A stretch of DNA of 64,000 nt. Origin: Candidatus Defluviibacillus avedoerensis. GTDB taxonomy: Bacteria > Pseudomonadota > Gammaproteobacteria > Burkholderiales > Burkholderiaceae_C. The notes under the pieces are model-generated. The model saw nothing but the letters and a program-made list of their open reading frames with translations, was not told the origin of the DNA and ran no database searches. The first letter of the stretch is position 1; every line of letters starts with the position of its first letter. Shown one piece after another: positions 52,717 through 61,935 of the stretch. The stretch is taken from assembly GCA_016703665.1 (NCBI GenBank), contig JADJBS010000020.1, positions 124,001 to 188,000 on the forward strand. Direction: 5' to 3'. The position numbers and the translations under genes are program-made.

Positions 52717-53787
52717 ATGGCAACGATGCGTTCCCCCATTGAGAGCGGCGTACCCGACAACAAGCAGTATCTGCATCCGCTGATGCTCAAGAACTACGGC
52801 AACTGGAAGTACCACGACCGGCCACGTCCGGGCGTGTTGCACCATGTGTCGCACACGGGCGACGAGATCTGGACGGTACGCGCAGGTACTCAGCGCCAGA
52901 TGGACGTGTTCACCATCCGCAAGCTGTGCGACATTGCCGACACCTATGCCGATGGCCATGTGCGCTTCACGATACGCAGCAACATCGAATACATGGTGAG
53001 TGACTTCAACAAAGTGGCCCCTTTGATTGAGTCGCTGACCAGCAACGGGTTTCCGGTGGGTGGCACCGGCAATTCGGTGTCGTCGATTGCGCACACACAA
53101 GGCTGGCTGCACTGCGACATTCCGGGTACCGATGCCTCGGGTGCGGTCAAGGCCTTGATGGATGAACTGCATGAAGAGTTCGTCAAGGAAGACATGCCGA
53201 ATCGAGTCCATCTGTCTACATCGTGCTGTGAGATCAACTGCGGCGGCCAGGCGGACATTGCCATCGTCGTGCAGCACACCAAGCCGCCCAAGATCAACCA
53301 CGATCTGGTGGCCAATGTATGCGAGCGCCCCAGTGTGGTGGCCCGGTGCCCTGTGGCGGCCATCAGGCCTGCCATGGTCAATGGCAAGCCGTCGCTCGAA
53401 ATTGACGAAACCAAATGCATGTGCTGCGGTGCCTGCTACCCACCCTGCCCCCCCATGCAGATCAACGACCCAGAGCACAGCAAACTGGCGATCTGGGTGG
53501 GCGGGAAAAATTCCAACGCCCGTGGCAAGCCCACCTTCATGAAAATGGTGGCCTCTGGCCTGCCCAACAACCCACCGCGCTGCGTGGAGGTCTCTGCCAT
53601 GGTCAAGAAGATCCTGTACACCTACAAGGAAGACGCCCGCTCGTGGGAGCGCGTTTCTGACTGGATTGAGCGCATTGGTTGGCCCCAGTTCTTTGAGAAG
53701 TGCGACCTGCCCTTCACCAAGTACCTGATTGACGACTGGCGCGGTTCACGTGCCAGCCTCAACGCCTCGACGCACATCCGCTTCTAA
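52717..53787 (+). CDS. dsrB: Oxidative-type dissimilatory sulfite reductase beta subunit DsrB
   Basis: A 356-residue partner of DsrA. The cofactor segment is STSCCEINCGG (Cys170, Cys171, Cys175) with ARCPVAA following, and a ferredoxin domain has CMCCGACYPPCPP. HVSHTGDEIWTVRAGTQRQ and GGTGNSVSSIAHTQGWLHC are typical DsrB segments. The heterotetramer binds siroheme or siroamide. It lies 32 bp after dsrA with ACAGGAGAC before its ATG. Confidence 0.97.
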   Translation: MATMRSPIESGVPDNKQYLHPLMLKNYGNWKYHDRPRPGVLHHVSHTGDEIWTVRAGTQRQMDVFTIRKLCDIADTYADGHVRFTIRSNIEYMVSDFNKVAPLIESLTSNGFPVGGTGNSVSSIAHTQGWLHCDIPGTDASGAVKALMDELHEEFVKEDMPNRVHLSTSCCEINCGGQADIAIVVQHTKPPKINHDLVANVCERPSVVARCPVAAIRPAMVNGKPSLEIDETKCMCCGACYPPCPPMQINDPEHSKLAIWVGGKNSNARGKPTFMKMVASGLPNNPPRCVEVSAMVKKILYTYKEDARSWERVSDWIERIGWPQFFEKCDLPFTKYLIDDWRGSRASLNASTHIRF

Positions 53788-53810
53788 CGTCTTGCCGGAA
53801 AGCCAGCACC

Positions 53811-54170
53811 ATGAAATTTGCACTCCTTGTGAGCGCTGGGCCTTATACCCACCAGGCGCCCGACACAGCTTATCAGTTTGCTGTGGCGGCGCTGGCTAAA
53901 GGCCATGAAATTCAGCGCGTCTTCTTCTACCACGACGGTGTCAACAACGCTACCCGCCTCACTGAGCCGCCCCAGGATGACCGCCACGTGGTGAACCGCT
54001 GGTCGGCCCTGGCGGCAGACCACAAGGTAGATCTGGTGGTCTGCGTGGCCGCAGCCCTGCGCCGGGGCATCAAGGACGAAGTGCTAGCGCCAGGCTTTCG
54101 CATCTCTGGACTTGGACAGTTGGTGGACAGCGGCATCAAGGCCGACCGCCTGCTGACCTTTGGCGATTGA
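53811..54170 (+). CDS. dsrE: Sulfurtransferase DsrE
   Basis: A 119-residue subunit of the DsrE2F2H2 complex, which passes sulfane sulfur to DsrC. The active Cys is at residue 78 in VDLVVCVAAALRRG, the same number as in Allochromatium vinosum DsrE. FALLVSAGPYTHQAPDTAYQF is the family opening. Only oxidative dsr clusters carry it. Confidence 0.95.
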   Translation: MKFALLVSAGPYTHQAPDTAYQFAVAALAKGHEIQRVFFYHDGVNNATRLTEPPQDDRHVVNRWSALAADHKVDLVVCVAAALRRGIKDEVLAPGFRISGLGQLVDSGIKADRLLTFGD

Positions 54171-54184
54171 TCACGGAGATACCC

Positions 54185-54574
54185 ATGAGCGAACTCACAA
54201 CGAGCAGTGGACCGAAGGTCAAGAAATTCATGTTCGTCAACCGCAAGGCACCTTACGGCACGATCTACGCACTGGAGAGCCTGGAGGTGGTGCTGATCAC
54301 GGCCACATTCGATCAAGACGTGAGCCTTGTCTTCATTGACGACGGTGTTTATGAACTGGTCAAAGGGCAGCAAACCAAAGGCATCGGCGTCAAGAATTTC
54401 TCACCCAGCTACCGCGCGCTGGACGGTTATGACGTCGAAAAGCTGTACGTGGACCAGGAATCTTTAAGCCAACGCGGCCTGAGCGAAAAAGACCTGCTGG
54501 TCCCTGTGGAAGTGCTGGATGCAAGCGCCATGGCCCAGTTGATGGCCGAACAGGACGTGGTCCTGAGCTTCTGA
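54185..54574 (+). CDS. dsrF: DsrF subunit of the DsrEFH sulfurtransferase
   Basis: A 129-residue DsrE-superfamily protein without an obvious acceptor Cys, as expected of DsrF. VKKFMFVNRKAPYGTIYALESL and VSLVFIDDGVYELVKGQQ are typical. The start at 54185 (ATG after ACGGAGATACCC) was preferred to an upstream TTG. Confidence 0.95.
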   Translation: MSELTTSSGPKVKKFMFVNRKAPYGTIYALESLEVVLITATFDQDVSLVFIDDGVYELVKGQQTKGIGVKNFSPSYRALDGYDVEKLYVDQESLSQRGLSEKDLLVPVEVLDASAMAQLMAEQDVVLSF

Positions 54575-54593
54575 ATACCTAGAGATCCAAGCC

Positions 54594-54893
54594 ATGCTGC
54601 ACATCATCAATAAATCGCCCTTTGAAAACCGCTCCCTGGAAAGCTGCCTCCGGTTCGCCCAGGCGGGCAGTGCCTTGCTGCTGACGGAGGATGCGATTTA
54701 CGCTGCCACCGTAGACGGACCAGCCCATGCCAGCGTACGCCAGGCCTGTCACACGCTCAAGGTCTATGCCTTGCAACCCGACACCGACGCCCGCGGCGTC
54801 ACAGCCAAAGTCATGGTCGGCGTCACCTTAGTGGACTACGGCGGCTTTGTTGACCTGGCGGCTGAGCACAGCAGCTCGCAGGCATGGCTCTGA
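54594..54893 (+). CDS. dsrH: DsrH subunit of the DsrEFH sulfurtransferase
   Basis: A 99-residue TusB/DsrH protein: MLHIINKSPFENRSLESC carries the conserved Cys18 (Cys20 in A. vinosum), then SALLLTEDAIYAA. It ends with VDYGGFVDLAAEHSSSQAWL, normal for the family. 19 bp after dsrF. Confidence 0.95.
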   Translation: MLHIINKSPFENRSLESCLRFAQAGSALLLTEDAIYAATVDGPAHASVRQACHTLKVYALQPDTDARGVTAKVMVGVTLVDYGGFVDLAAEHSSSQAWL

Positions 54894-54935
54894 GCCTCTT
54901 GATTTGACTTGTATCCCTTTTACCTGGAGAACCCC

Positions 54936-55268
54936 ATGAGCTTTGAAATCGACGGCAAGACCTATGAGACCGATGAAGAAGGCTATCTGCTGAACCTCGC
55001 CGACTGGAATATTGACGCGGCTAACCACCTTGCTGCCGAAGAAAAAATCGAGATGGCGGACAACCACTGGGAAGTGATCAACTTTCTGCGTGAGTATTAC
55101 AACGAGTACCAGATCGCGCCAGCTGTCCGTGTTTTGACCAAGGCCATTGGCAAACAATTTGGCGAGGAAAAAGGCAACAGCAAATACCTTTACGAGCTGT
55201 TTCCGTATGGCCCGTCCAAGCAGGCTTGCAAGATTGCCGGCTTGCCCAAGCCCACTGGCTGCATCTAA
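54936..55268 (+). CDS. dsrC: Sulfur carrier protein DsrC with both redox cysteines
   Basis: A 110-residue physiological partner of DsrAB and DsrK. The tail ACKIAGLPKPTGCI has Cys98 and the penultimate Cys109, which form the intramolecular disulfide or trisulfide. MSFEIDGKTYETDEEGYLLN and NHWEVINFLREYYNEY are classic. It is the only one of the three DsrC-type sequences in this window that keeps these residues. CTGGAGAACCCC precedes the ATG. Confidence 0.97.
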   Translation: MSFEIDGKTYETDEEGYLLNLADWNIDAANHLAAEEKIEMADNHWEVINFLREYYNEYQIAPAVRVLTKAIGKQFGEEKGNSKYLYELFPYGPSKQACKIAGLPKPTGCI

Positions 55269-55290
55269 CCCGCCAACGCGCTGGCCAGCC

Positions 55291-56016
55291 ATGCTGACTG
55301 CCCTCTACGCCGCGCTGCTTTACGGTGCAACGCTGATGCTGGTGGTTGGCACAGCGCTTAAAGTCCGCCAGTACTTCCGGGCCCCTGCGCCGCTGAAAAT
55401 CCCCACAACCCCTGCACCGTTGACCCAGAGCGGCGTCGCTTGGCGTATGGCGCGTGAGATCGTGGTTTTCGAGAGCCTTTTCAAGTCCAGCAAATGGACA
55501 TGGCTGTTTGGCTGGTCATTTCACTTTGCGCTGCTGCTGGTCCTGATGCGACATGCGCGCTATTTTCAGTCGCCGGTGTGGGACATCGTCGTACTGATTC
55601 AACCCATTGGTACCTACGCGGGGTTTGTCATGTTGCTGGCACTTGGTGGCCTGTGGGCACGCCGCTGGCTGGTAGACCGTGTGCGCTATATCTCCACACC
55701 GTCCGATCACCTTATGTTGCTGCTCTTGCTATGCATAGCGGCAAGTGGCCTGGTGATGCGCTTTGTGGCCCACACCGACATCATCGCGGTGAAGGCCTTT
55801 GTGCTGGGTCTGTTACGGCTATCCCCAGAAGACCTGCCAGCTGACCCAGCACTGCTCGTGCATCTGGCGCTGGTGGCCTTACTGATGCTGGTCTTCCCAA
55901 TCAGCAAACTGCTGCATGCACCGGGCATCTTCTTCAGCCCCACCCGGAACCAGGCAGACAACGCACGTGAAGCCCGACACATCAGCGCCTGGGCAAGCGC
56001 TTCGGACAAGCGCTGA
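55291..56016 (+). CDS. dsrM: DsrM membrane cytochrome b subunit
   Basis: A 241-residue NarI-like membrane protein with about five helices; conserved His residues in the helices (SFHFALLLVLMRHARY, LLVHLALVALLMLVFPISKLLH) should hold heme b. It connects DsrK to the quinone pool. The start at 55291 was chosen after the dsrC stop. Confidence 0.93.
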   Translation: MLTALYAALLYGATLMLVVGTALKVRQYFRAPAPLKIPTTPAPLTQSGVAWRMAREIVVFESLFKSSKWTWLFGWSFHFALLLVLMRHARYFQSPVWDIVVLIQPIGTYAGFVMLLALGGLWARRWLVDRVRYISTPSDHLMLLLLLCIAASGLVMRFVAHTDIIAVKAFVLGLLRLSPEDLPADPALLVHLALVALLMLVFPISKLLHAPGIFFSPTRNQADNAREARHISAWASASDKR

Positions 56017-56028
56017 AAAGCAAACACC

Positions 56029-57522
56029 ATGGCCACAGCTGCATTCGACACACCCAAGCTCAAGGCGTATCCGGTGATCCCGCTGGTGCAGGTGGGAGCT
56101 ACCTCGCATCTGAAACCGTTTGTGGCGGGTGCCCCCATCCAACAGGCAATTGGTTTTCCCGAAGCGCTGGTGGATGACTGGCAAGCGAAAGCCATTGCCA
56201 AAATGGGCGAGCTTCTGGGCAAGTACCGCTCCCTGCAGGTGTACATGGATGCCTGCGTGCACTGCGGTGCCTGTTCAGACAAATGTCACTATTTTCTGGG
56301 CACTGCCGACCCCAAGAACATGCCGGTGGCGCGCCAAGATTTGATGCGCAAGATCTACCGCCGCTACTTCACCTTTGCAGGCAAATATTTCCCTAAGCTG
56401 GTTGGGGCGGTCGATTTGACTCGCGAGGTGCTGGACGAGTGGTTCAGCTACTTCAATCAGTGCTCAGAGTGTCGCCGCTGCTCGGTATTTTGCCCCTATG
56501 GCATTGACACGGCCGAAGTGACCATGGCTGCCCGCGAGATCATGGACTCGGTAGGTTTGGGCCAGAAATATTCCAATGAAATCATTGGAAAAGTGCACCG
56601 CATCGGCAACAACCTGGGCATACCTGGACCTGCGCTTGAAAACACACTCGAAGGCCTGGAAGAAGACACCAAAGAAGAGACAGGCCTGGACATCAAGTTC
56701 CCGCTCGATGTCAAAGGTGCTGAAGTCTTGCTGATCACACCCTCGGCTGATTTCTTCTCCGAGCCTCATGTCGAAAGCCTGATTGGCTATGCTAAAGTCT
56801 TTCACGCCGCAGGCATCAGCTGGACGCTCAGCTCCCATGCATCGGAGGCAGGAAACTTTGGCATGTTCATCGGCAACTATGAGCAGATGCGCACGATTTC
56901 ACTCCGCGTGCGCGACGCGGCCAAAGAGCTAGGTGTCAAGCGAATCGTGGTGGGCGAATGTGGTCACGCTTGGCGCGTAGCCTACAGCTTCTGGAATACG
57001 TTGATTGGTCCCTTTGACTACCTCGATTCGCGCTATCCAGTGCCCCAGCACATCTGCGAAGTCACAGACGACCTGATCCAGCGCGGCGCACTGCGCTTTG
57101 ACAAATCGGCTAACGATGACCGGATCATCACGTTCCATGACTCCTGCAATGTGGCCCGGGCATCTCGCATGGGCAATATGCCGGGTGGCCAGTTTGTCAT
57201 TCCTCGACGGATCATCACCACTGTGGCCAATCACTTTCATGACATGGCGCCCGGCACCATCCACGAAAGCACTTTCTGTTGCGGCGGCGGCGGCGGCCTG
57301 CTGACAGACGACTTGCTTGAGTTACGTGTCAAGGGCGCCCTGCCCCGCATGGAGGCATTGAACCAGGTAGTCAACGAACACGGCGTGAACTTCATGGCCA
57401 CGATCTGTGCTATCTGCAAAGCCCAGTTCACCAAAGTGCTGCCAGCCTATGGCTTCAAGATGGGCATGGTTGGCGGCGTTCACCAGCTGGTCAGCAAAGC
57501 CATTCTGCTAGGCGACAAATAG
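56029..57522 (+). CDS. dsrK: DsrK iron-sulfur subunit (HdrD-like)
   Basis: A 497-residue protein with two 4Fe-4S motifs (CVHCGACSDKCHY and CSECRRCSVFCPYG) followed by CCG-type segments (VVGECGHAWR, ESTFCCGGGGGLL), the HdrD-like site that handles DsrC disulfide or trisulfide. CAICKAQFTKVL near the C-terminus is also typical. It works with DsrM as the catalytic module of DsrMKJOP. 12 bp after dsrM. Confidence 0.96.
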   Translation: MATAAFDTPKLKAYPVIPLVQVGATSHLKPFVAGAPIQQAIGFPEALVDDWQAKAIAKMGELLGKYRSLQVYMDACVHCGACSDKCHYFLGTADPKNMPVARQDLMRKIYRRYFTFAGKYFPKLVGAVDLTREVLDEWFSYFNQCSECRRCSVFCPYGIDTAEVTMAAREIMDSVGLGQKYSNEIIGKVHRIGNNLGIPGPALENTLEGLEEDTKEETGLDIKFPLDVKGAEVLLITPSADFFSEPHVESLIGYAKVFHAAGISWTLSSHASEAGNFGMFIGNYEQMRTISLRVRDAAKELGVKRIVVGECGHAWRVAYSFWNTLIGPFDYLDSRYPVPQHICEVTDDLIQRGALRFDKSANDDRIITFHDSCNVARASRMGNMPGGQFVIPRRIITTVANHFHDMAPGTIHESTFCCGGGGGLLTDDLLELRVKGALPRMEALNQVVNEHGVNFMATICAICKAQFTKVLPAYGFKMGMVGGVHQLVSKAILLGDK

Positions 57523-57561
57523 CCCACAGCCCTCCAGTACAACACAGAAGAGACAAACAGC

Positions 57562-59520
57562 ATGAGTGCAACACCAGATACCACTGCCGTCAAGCCGATT
57601 TCATTTCGTCGTTACAAGGATGGTGACCAAAAGGTGAAGTCCTGGCAAGAAGAATTTTTCGACGCGGGCCATTCGCACAAGTGTCCTACCTACATCCAAA
57701 GCACGCCACCCTGCCAGGGCAGTTGTCCAGCGGGGGAAGACATCCGCGGGTATCTGAACATTGTTCGCGGCGTCGAGAAACCGCCAACGGGTGTACCGTG
57801 GCAGGAGTACGCTTTCCGGCGCCTAACTGAGGCAAACCCTTTCCCTTCGGTCATGGGACGGGTCTGCCCAGCACCGTGTGAGTCAGGCTGCAACCGCAAC
57901 CAAGTTGAAGATTTTGTGGGCATCAATTCGGTGGAACATTTTCTGGGGGAGTACGCCATCCAGAACCGCCTAGGATTCAACAAACCGGTACACACGACGG
58001 GCCGCCAGGTTGCCGTGATCGGTGGTGGGCCTGCAGGTTTGTCGGCGGCGTATCAATTGGCCTTGCGAGGACATACGGTCACGATTTTTGACGAACGCGC
58101 CGAGCTTGGGGGCATGATGCGCTATGGCATTCCAGGCTTTCGCACGCCGCGCGATGTGTTGGACGCAGAAATCCAGCGCATTCTGGATCTGGGTGTGCAA
58201 ACAAGGATGAACTGCCGCATCGGCACGGACATCAGCATGGATGACATTCGGTCTTCACACGATGCGGTTTTCCTTGGACTGGGCGCGCAGTCGGGCCGCC
58301 CCTTGGCAGTAGACGGTGCACAGGCGCCAAATTGCGTCACGGCCACGGCTTTCCTGAAGGCGTTCAACGACGGTCGCTTGCAGCATGTCGGTCAGCGCGT
58401 CGTCATTGTGGGAGGGGGTGATACCTCAATTGACGTGGCCACAGTGGCACGTCGCCTGGGTCATATTGAAAAACACAGTGAGGCCGAGCGGCCCGAACAG
58501 GCCATTGGCGGTCAGCTCGCCCATGATGTTGCACAAGCCTCTTTACGCCAAGGCGCCGATGTCACATTGACTTCGATTTTTGGCATCGACAAGATGCAAG
58601 CCAGCAAGCACGAGGTTGAGCAGGCGCTTGCAGAAGGCATTGCCATCCGTGGCGGGCTGGCGCCCGTCGGCGTGGTGTGTGGCCCAGATGGACGTGCCAT
58701 TGCGCTGCGCGTCGTCAAGTGCGAGGCCAAAATGCTCAATGGCCGCCTCGACATCAAAAACATAGAGGGCACCGAAGAAGACATTCCCGCCGACTTGATT
58801 GTGTCTGCGATTGGTCAGGCGGTTGACTTTACCGGGCTTGAGCAATTCAACAACGGCAAAGGTGCTGTGCCCTGCGACAAAAACTACCAAGTGCAAGGCC
58901 ATGCTGGCGTATTTGTCGGTGGTGACGTGGTTCGACCGCACCTGCTGACCACAGCCATTGGCCATGGAGCCATTGCCGCTGACGGTATTGACCGCTATTT
59001 GCAAAATGAACCGCTTGAGAAACGCCCCAAAATTGACGTTCATGCTTTCGATCTCAAGCGCAAGATGCTGGAGAAAGGCTATGTCTTCAGCGAAGTGCAC
59101 GAACCGATTCGCGGCACCTATACCAGCACAGCAGCAATTCACAACTTCGACAACCGTTCTGATCGGTACGTGATTTCACACAAAGAACTGTTTTTGGGGC
59201 ACTTTGCGTATACGGAAAGACACCGGCGTGGCATTGTCACCCTGACAGCTGCTGAAGCACTCAACAATTTCGAAGAACGCCTACGCCCACTGCTGGAGGC
59301 ACAGGCTGTTGCGGAGGCCAAGCGTTGCATGAGTTGCGGCCAGTGCTTTGAGTGTGACAACTGCGTGGTCTACTGCCCTCAGGTGGCCGTGTTCAAGGTG
59401 CCAAAAGCCAAATCCACCACCGGGCGCTACGTAGACACAAACTACAACAAGTGCATTGGCTGCCATATCTGTGCCGATGTATGCCCCACTGGTTATATCC
59501 AGATGGGCCTGGGAGACTGA
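57562..59520 (+). CDS. dsrL: DsrL NAD(P)H:acceptor oxidoreductase
   Basis: A 652-residue iron-sulfur flavoprotein of the glutamate-synthase-beta type. An N-terminal 4Fe-4S part (CPTYIQSTPPCQGSCPAGED) is followed by FAD binding (VAVIGGGPAGLSAAYQLALRG), NAD(P)H binding (VVIVGGGDTSIDVATVARRLG) and C-terminal ferredoxin clusters (CMSCGQCFECDNCVVYCPQ, CIGCHICADVCPTG). It is required for oxidative DsrAB, from which it takes electrons to NAD+. Its presence, without dsrD, is the strongest mark of direction. Confidence 0.96.
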   Translation: MSATPDTTAVKPISFRRYKDGDQKVKSWQEEFFDAGHSHKCPTYIQSTPPCQGSCPAGEDIRGYLNIVRGVEKPPTGVPWQEYAFRRLTEANPFPSVMGRVCPAPCESGCNRNQVEDFVGINSVEHFLGEYAIQNRLGFNKPVHTTGRQVAVIGGGPAGLSAAYQLALRGHTVTIFDERAELGGMMRYGIPGFRTPRDVLDAEIQRILDLGVQTRMNCRIGTDISMDDIRSSHDAVFLGLGAQSGRPLAVDGAQAPNCVTATAFLKAFNDGRLQHVGQRVVIVGGGDTSIDVATVARRLGHIEKHSEAERPEQAIGGQLAHDVAQASLRQGADVTLTSIFGIDKMQASKHEVEQALAEGIAIRGGLAPVGVVCGPDGRAIALRVVKCEAKMLNGRLDIKNIEGTEEDIPADLIVSAIGQAVDFTGLEQFNNGKGAVPCDKNYQVQGHAGVFVGGDVVRPHLLTTAIGHGAIAADGIDRYLQNEPLEKRPKIDVHAFDLKRKMLEKGYVFSEVHEPIRGTYTSTAAIHNFDNRSDRYVISHKELFLGHFAYTERHRRGIVTLTAAEALNNFEERLRPLLEAQAVAEAKRCMSCGQCFECDNCVVYCPQVAVFKVPKAKSTTGRYVDTNYNKCIGCHICADVCPTGYIQMGLGD

Positions 59521-59524
59521 TCTG

Positions 59525-59935
59525 ATGACCTGTCGCGTCATACGGCAGATGCTTGCTGGATTGATCAACGTGGTCGCCTTGGCCGCACTGGCATTCTTCG
59601 CGACGGGAACCGGAGCGCTGGCCGTTCCCAAGCCTGTGATTGAGCAAGCCAATGGTGGGCAGTGCGTGGCCGAACCAGCCTTCATGCGTCGCAATCACAT
59701 GAAATTGCTCAAGCACCAGCGAGATGACACCTTGCGAGGTGGCGATCGATCAGGAGCCCACAGCCTGCAGGCTTGCATCACTTGCCACGCAAGCAAGGAG
59801 ACCCACAGCGTGAACGCCAGTCCCACCAATTTTTGCCAAAGCTGCCACAGCTATGCAGCAGTGAAGATTGATTGCTTTGAATGCCATTCGAGCAAGCCCA
59901 AGGACGCCTTCAGCAAAGTGAAGGAGAAACCATGA
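59525..59935 (+). CDS. dsrJ: DsrJ triheme c-type cytochrome
   Basis: A 136-residue periplasmic cytochrome with an uncleaved signal anchor (residues ~10-32) and three CxxCH motifs: CITCH, CQSCH and CFECH. The Cys in GQCVAEPAFMRRNHMKLL is the conserved residue that can act as heme ligand in DsrJ. Start 59525 is just after dsrL; the stop overlaps dsrO. Confidence 0.95.
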   Translation: MTCRVIRQMLAGLINVVALAALAFFATGTGALAVPKPVIEQANGGQCVAEPAFMRRNHMKLLKHQRDDTLRGGDRSGAHSLQACITCHASKETHSVNASPTNFCQSCHSYAAVKIDCFECHSSKPKDAFSKVKEKP

Positions 59936-60705
59936 CACAAGCATCTCCAGGTCAATCACAAAGGGAAGCCAGTTCTTCACGCCGTGGATTTTTAGGTGTC
60001 GCTGCTGCTGGCATGACCAGCCTATTGATCGCCCCTGGCGTGCAGCTCATTCAGTTAGCCAGCGCATCGCCTGCGCAAGCAGGCAAATCAGCTGGCGCGA
60101 GCAGCCAAGTCCGTTGGGGCATGTTGATCGACACCAACCAATGCAAAACCGGCTGCACGGATTGTGTCAAGGCCTGCAACACTGAAAATGGCCTGTCTGG
60201 GGGCACCTTGCCCACCGACTCTCAATGGATTCGGAAGATCGAAATCAAAGAGATTCAGACCGGTCGAGCACAGTCGTTGCCCATGATGTGCCAGCATTGT
60301 GCCGAGCCACCCTGCGTCGATGTATGCCCAACCGGGGGATCGTTCAAGCGGGCAGACGGCATTGTCTTGGTGGACAAACATGCATGCATCGGATGCCGCT
60401 ACTGCATGATGGCCTGCCCCTACAAAGCCAGGTCTTTTGTTCATGAACCGCTGGATCAGCAAAAGCAGGACATCCCCCGCGGCAAAGGCACCGTAGAAGC
60501 CTGCACCTTGTGCGTGCACCGAATTGACCGCGGCGATGGTCCTGCCTGCGCGGCAGCCTGCGCGGCTGGCGGCCACAAGGCCATGGTGTTTGGCGATCTC
60601 AACGATCCCCAAAGTGAGATTTCCATGCGGCTGGCCCAATACCCTTCGCGCCAGGTGCGCGAAGACTTGAACCTCAACACAGGTATTCGCTACAGCGGAC
60701 TTTGA
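59932..60705 (+). CDS. dsrO: DsrO periplasmic ferredoxin subunit
   Basis: A 257-residue Tat substrate (SSRRGFLGVAAAGMTSLL). The 4Fe-4S groups are CKTGCTDCVKACN, CQHCAEPPCVDVCPTGG, CIGCRYCMMACPY and CTLCVHRIDRGDGPACAAAC. It passes electrons between DsrJ and DsrP. ATGA overlap with dsrJ. Confidence 0.96.
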   Translation: MTQASPGQSQREASSSRRGFLGVAAAGMTSLLIAPGVQLIQLASASPAQAGKSAGASSQVRWGMLIDTNQCKTGCTDCVKACNTENGLSGGTLPTDSQWIRKIEIKEIQTGRAQSLPMMCQHCAEPPCVDVCPTGGSFKRADGIVLVDKHACIGCRYCMMACPYKARSFVHEPLDQQKQDIPRGKGTVEACTLCVHRIDRGDGPACAAACAAGGHKAMVFGDLNDPQSEISMRLAQYPSRQVREDLNLNTGIRYSGL

Positions 60706-60706
60706 C

Positions 60707-61921
60707 ATGCCAAGCATGAAACCACCTCTGCGCACGATTCAACTGCTTGAGTTACACAGCAAGAGCCCCGCGTATTTTGTGCTGCTGGCAGCGTTGCTGC
60801 TGACCATTGGGGCGGCGGCCTGGTCAGTCCTCGCCATGGAACATGCAGGCCATGTCGTGACGGGCATGGACAACCAGATTGTCTGGGGCTTGCCTCATGT
60901 GTTCGCAGTTTTTCTGGTGGTTTCCGCTTCAGGTGCACTCAACGTGGCATCCATGGCGTCTGTGTTTGGCAAGACTGAGTTCAAGCCACTTGCACCACTG
61001 TCGGGTCTGTTAGCCATGTGCCTGCTACTCGGGGGCTTGATGATCCTGCTGTTGGATCTGGGGCGACCCGACAGACTGTTGGTCGCCATCACCCATTTCA
61101 ACTTCAAATCGATTTTTGCCTGGAATATTTTCTTGTATTCCGGCTTTATTGGCTTGATCATTGCCTACCTGTGGACGCAGATGGAGCATGGCGTGTCTCG
61201 CTACACCCCTATGGCGGGGCTGTTCGCATTTGTGTGGCGCATGGCCCTGACCACCGGTACTGGCTCTATCTTTGGCTTCCTGGTCGCGCGGCAGTCGTTC
61301 GACTCGGCACTGTTCGCACCTCTTTTCATCGCCCTGTCGCTAAGCTACGGCTTGGCCATTTTTGTGCTTGTCCTGCTACTGGCAAGCTCGCATGCAGGCC
61401 GCCCTGTCGGTGATGGTTTGCTTGAGCGGTTCGCACGTCTGCAACTGATATTCATTGCATGCGGCCTGTATTTTGTGGTGGTTTACCACATGACCAATCT
61501 CTATTTCTCCAAACATATACCCTTTGAACGCTTCATCTTGATCGACGGTGGCATGTTCACAAAAATGTTCTGGCTGGGGCAAATTGCGTTGGGCAGCGTG
61601 TTGCCCATGGCGCTGCTGTTGATGCCTGGCTTGGCCAGTCTGAGGGCTCGGGTGGTCCTTTCGGCAAGCTTGGTTATTGCGGGTGGCCTGGCCCAGATGT
61701 ACGTGACCATCGTCGGTGGTCAGGCCTACGGTCTCGTCCTGTTTCCTGGTCATGAGGTCAGCAGCAGCTTTTTCGACGGGGTTAACCATGACTACTCGCC
61801 CAGCAGCCTGGAATGGATGCTTGGGCTGGGCGGCGTCGCCGCAGCAGCTTTGCTTACTTTGCTGGGCTTGCGCTTGTTTGGCTTCTTACCAGACAAGCTG
61901 GACGATCAGGTCGGACACTGA
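60707..61921 (+). CDS. dsrP: DsrP NrfD-like membrane subunit
   Basis: A 404-residue polytopic protein with about ten helices, NrfD/PsrC-like, no cofactor motif. It likely exchanges electrons with quinone as the second membrane unit of DsrMKJOP. VWGLPHVFAVFLVVSASGALNVASM is the conserved first-helix part. Starts 1 bp after dsrO and ends 14 bp before dsrN. Confidence 0.95.
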   Translation: MPSMKPPLRTIQLLELHSKSPAYFVLLAALLLTIGAAAWSVLAMEHAGHVVTGMDNQIVWGLPHVFAVFLVVSASGALNVASMASVFGKTEFKPLAPLSGLLAMCLLLGGLMILLLDLGRPDRLLVAITHFNFKSIFAWNIFLYSGFIGLIIAYLWTQMEHGVSRYTPMAGLFAFVWRMALTTGTGSIFGFLVARQSFDSALFAPLFIALSLSYGLAIFVLVLLLASSHAGRPVGDGLLERFARLQLIFIACGLYFVVVYHMTNLYFSKHIPFERFILIDGGMFTKMFWLGQIALGSVLPMALLLMPGLASLRARVVLSASLVIAGGLAQMYVTIVGGQAYGLVLFPGHEVSSSFFDGVNHDYSPSSLEWMLGLGGVAAAALLTLLGLRLFGFLPDKLDDQVGH

Positions 61922-61935
61922 CTGGCAAGCACAGC

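Noticed and set aside
51404..53787. Reductive (sulfate-reducing) dsrAB
   Set aside because: dsrEFH and dsrL are present and dsrD is absent; this gene set belongs to the oxidative pathway.
55728..55739. Palindrome GCTATGCATAGC inside dsrM
   Set aside because: It codes for normal membrane residues (LLCIAAS region) and shows no AT-rich insertion, so chance or codon effect is enough.
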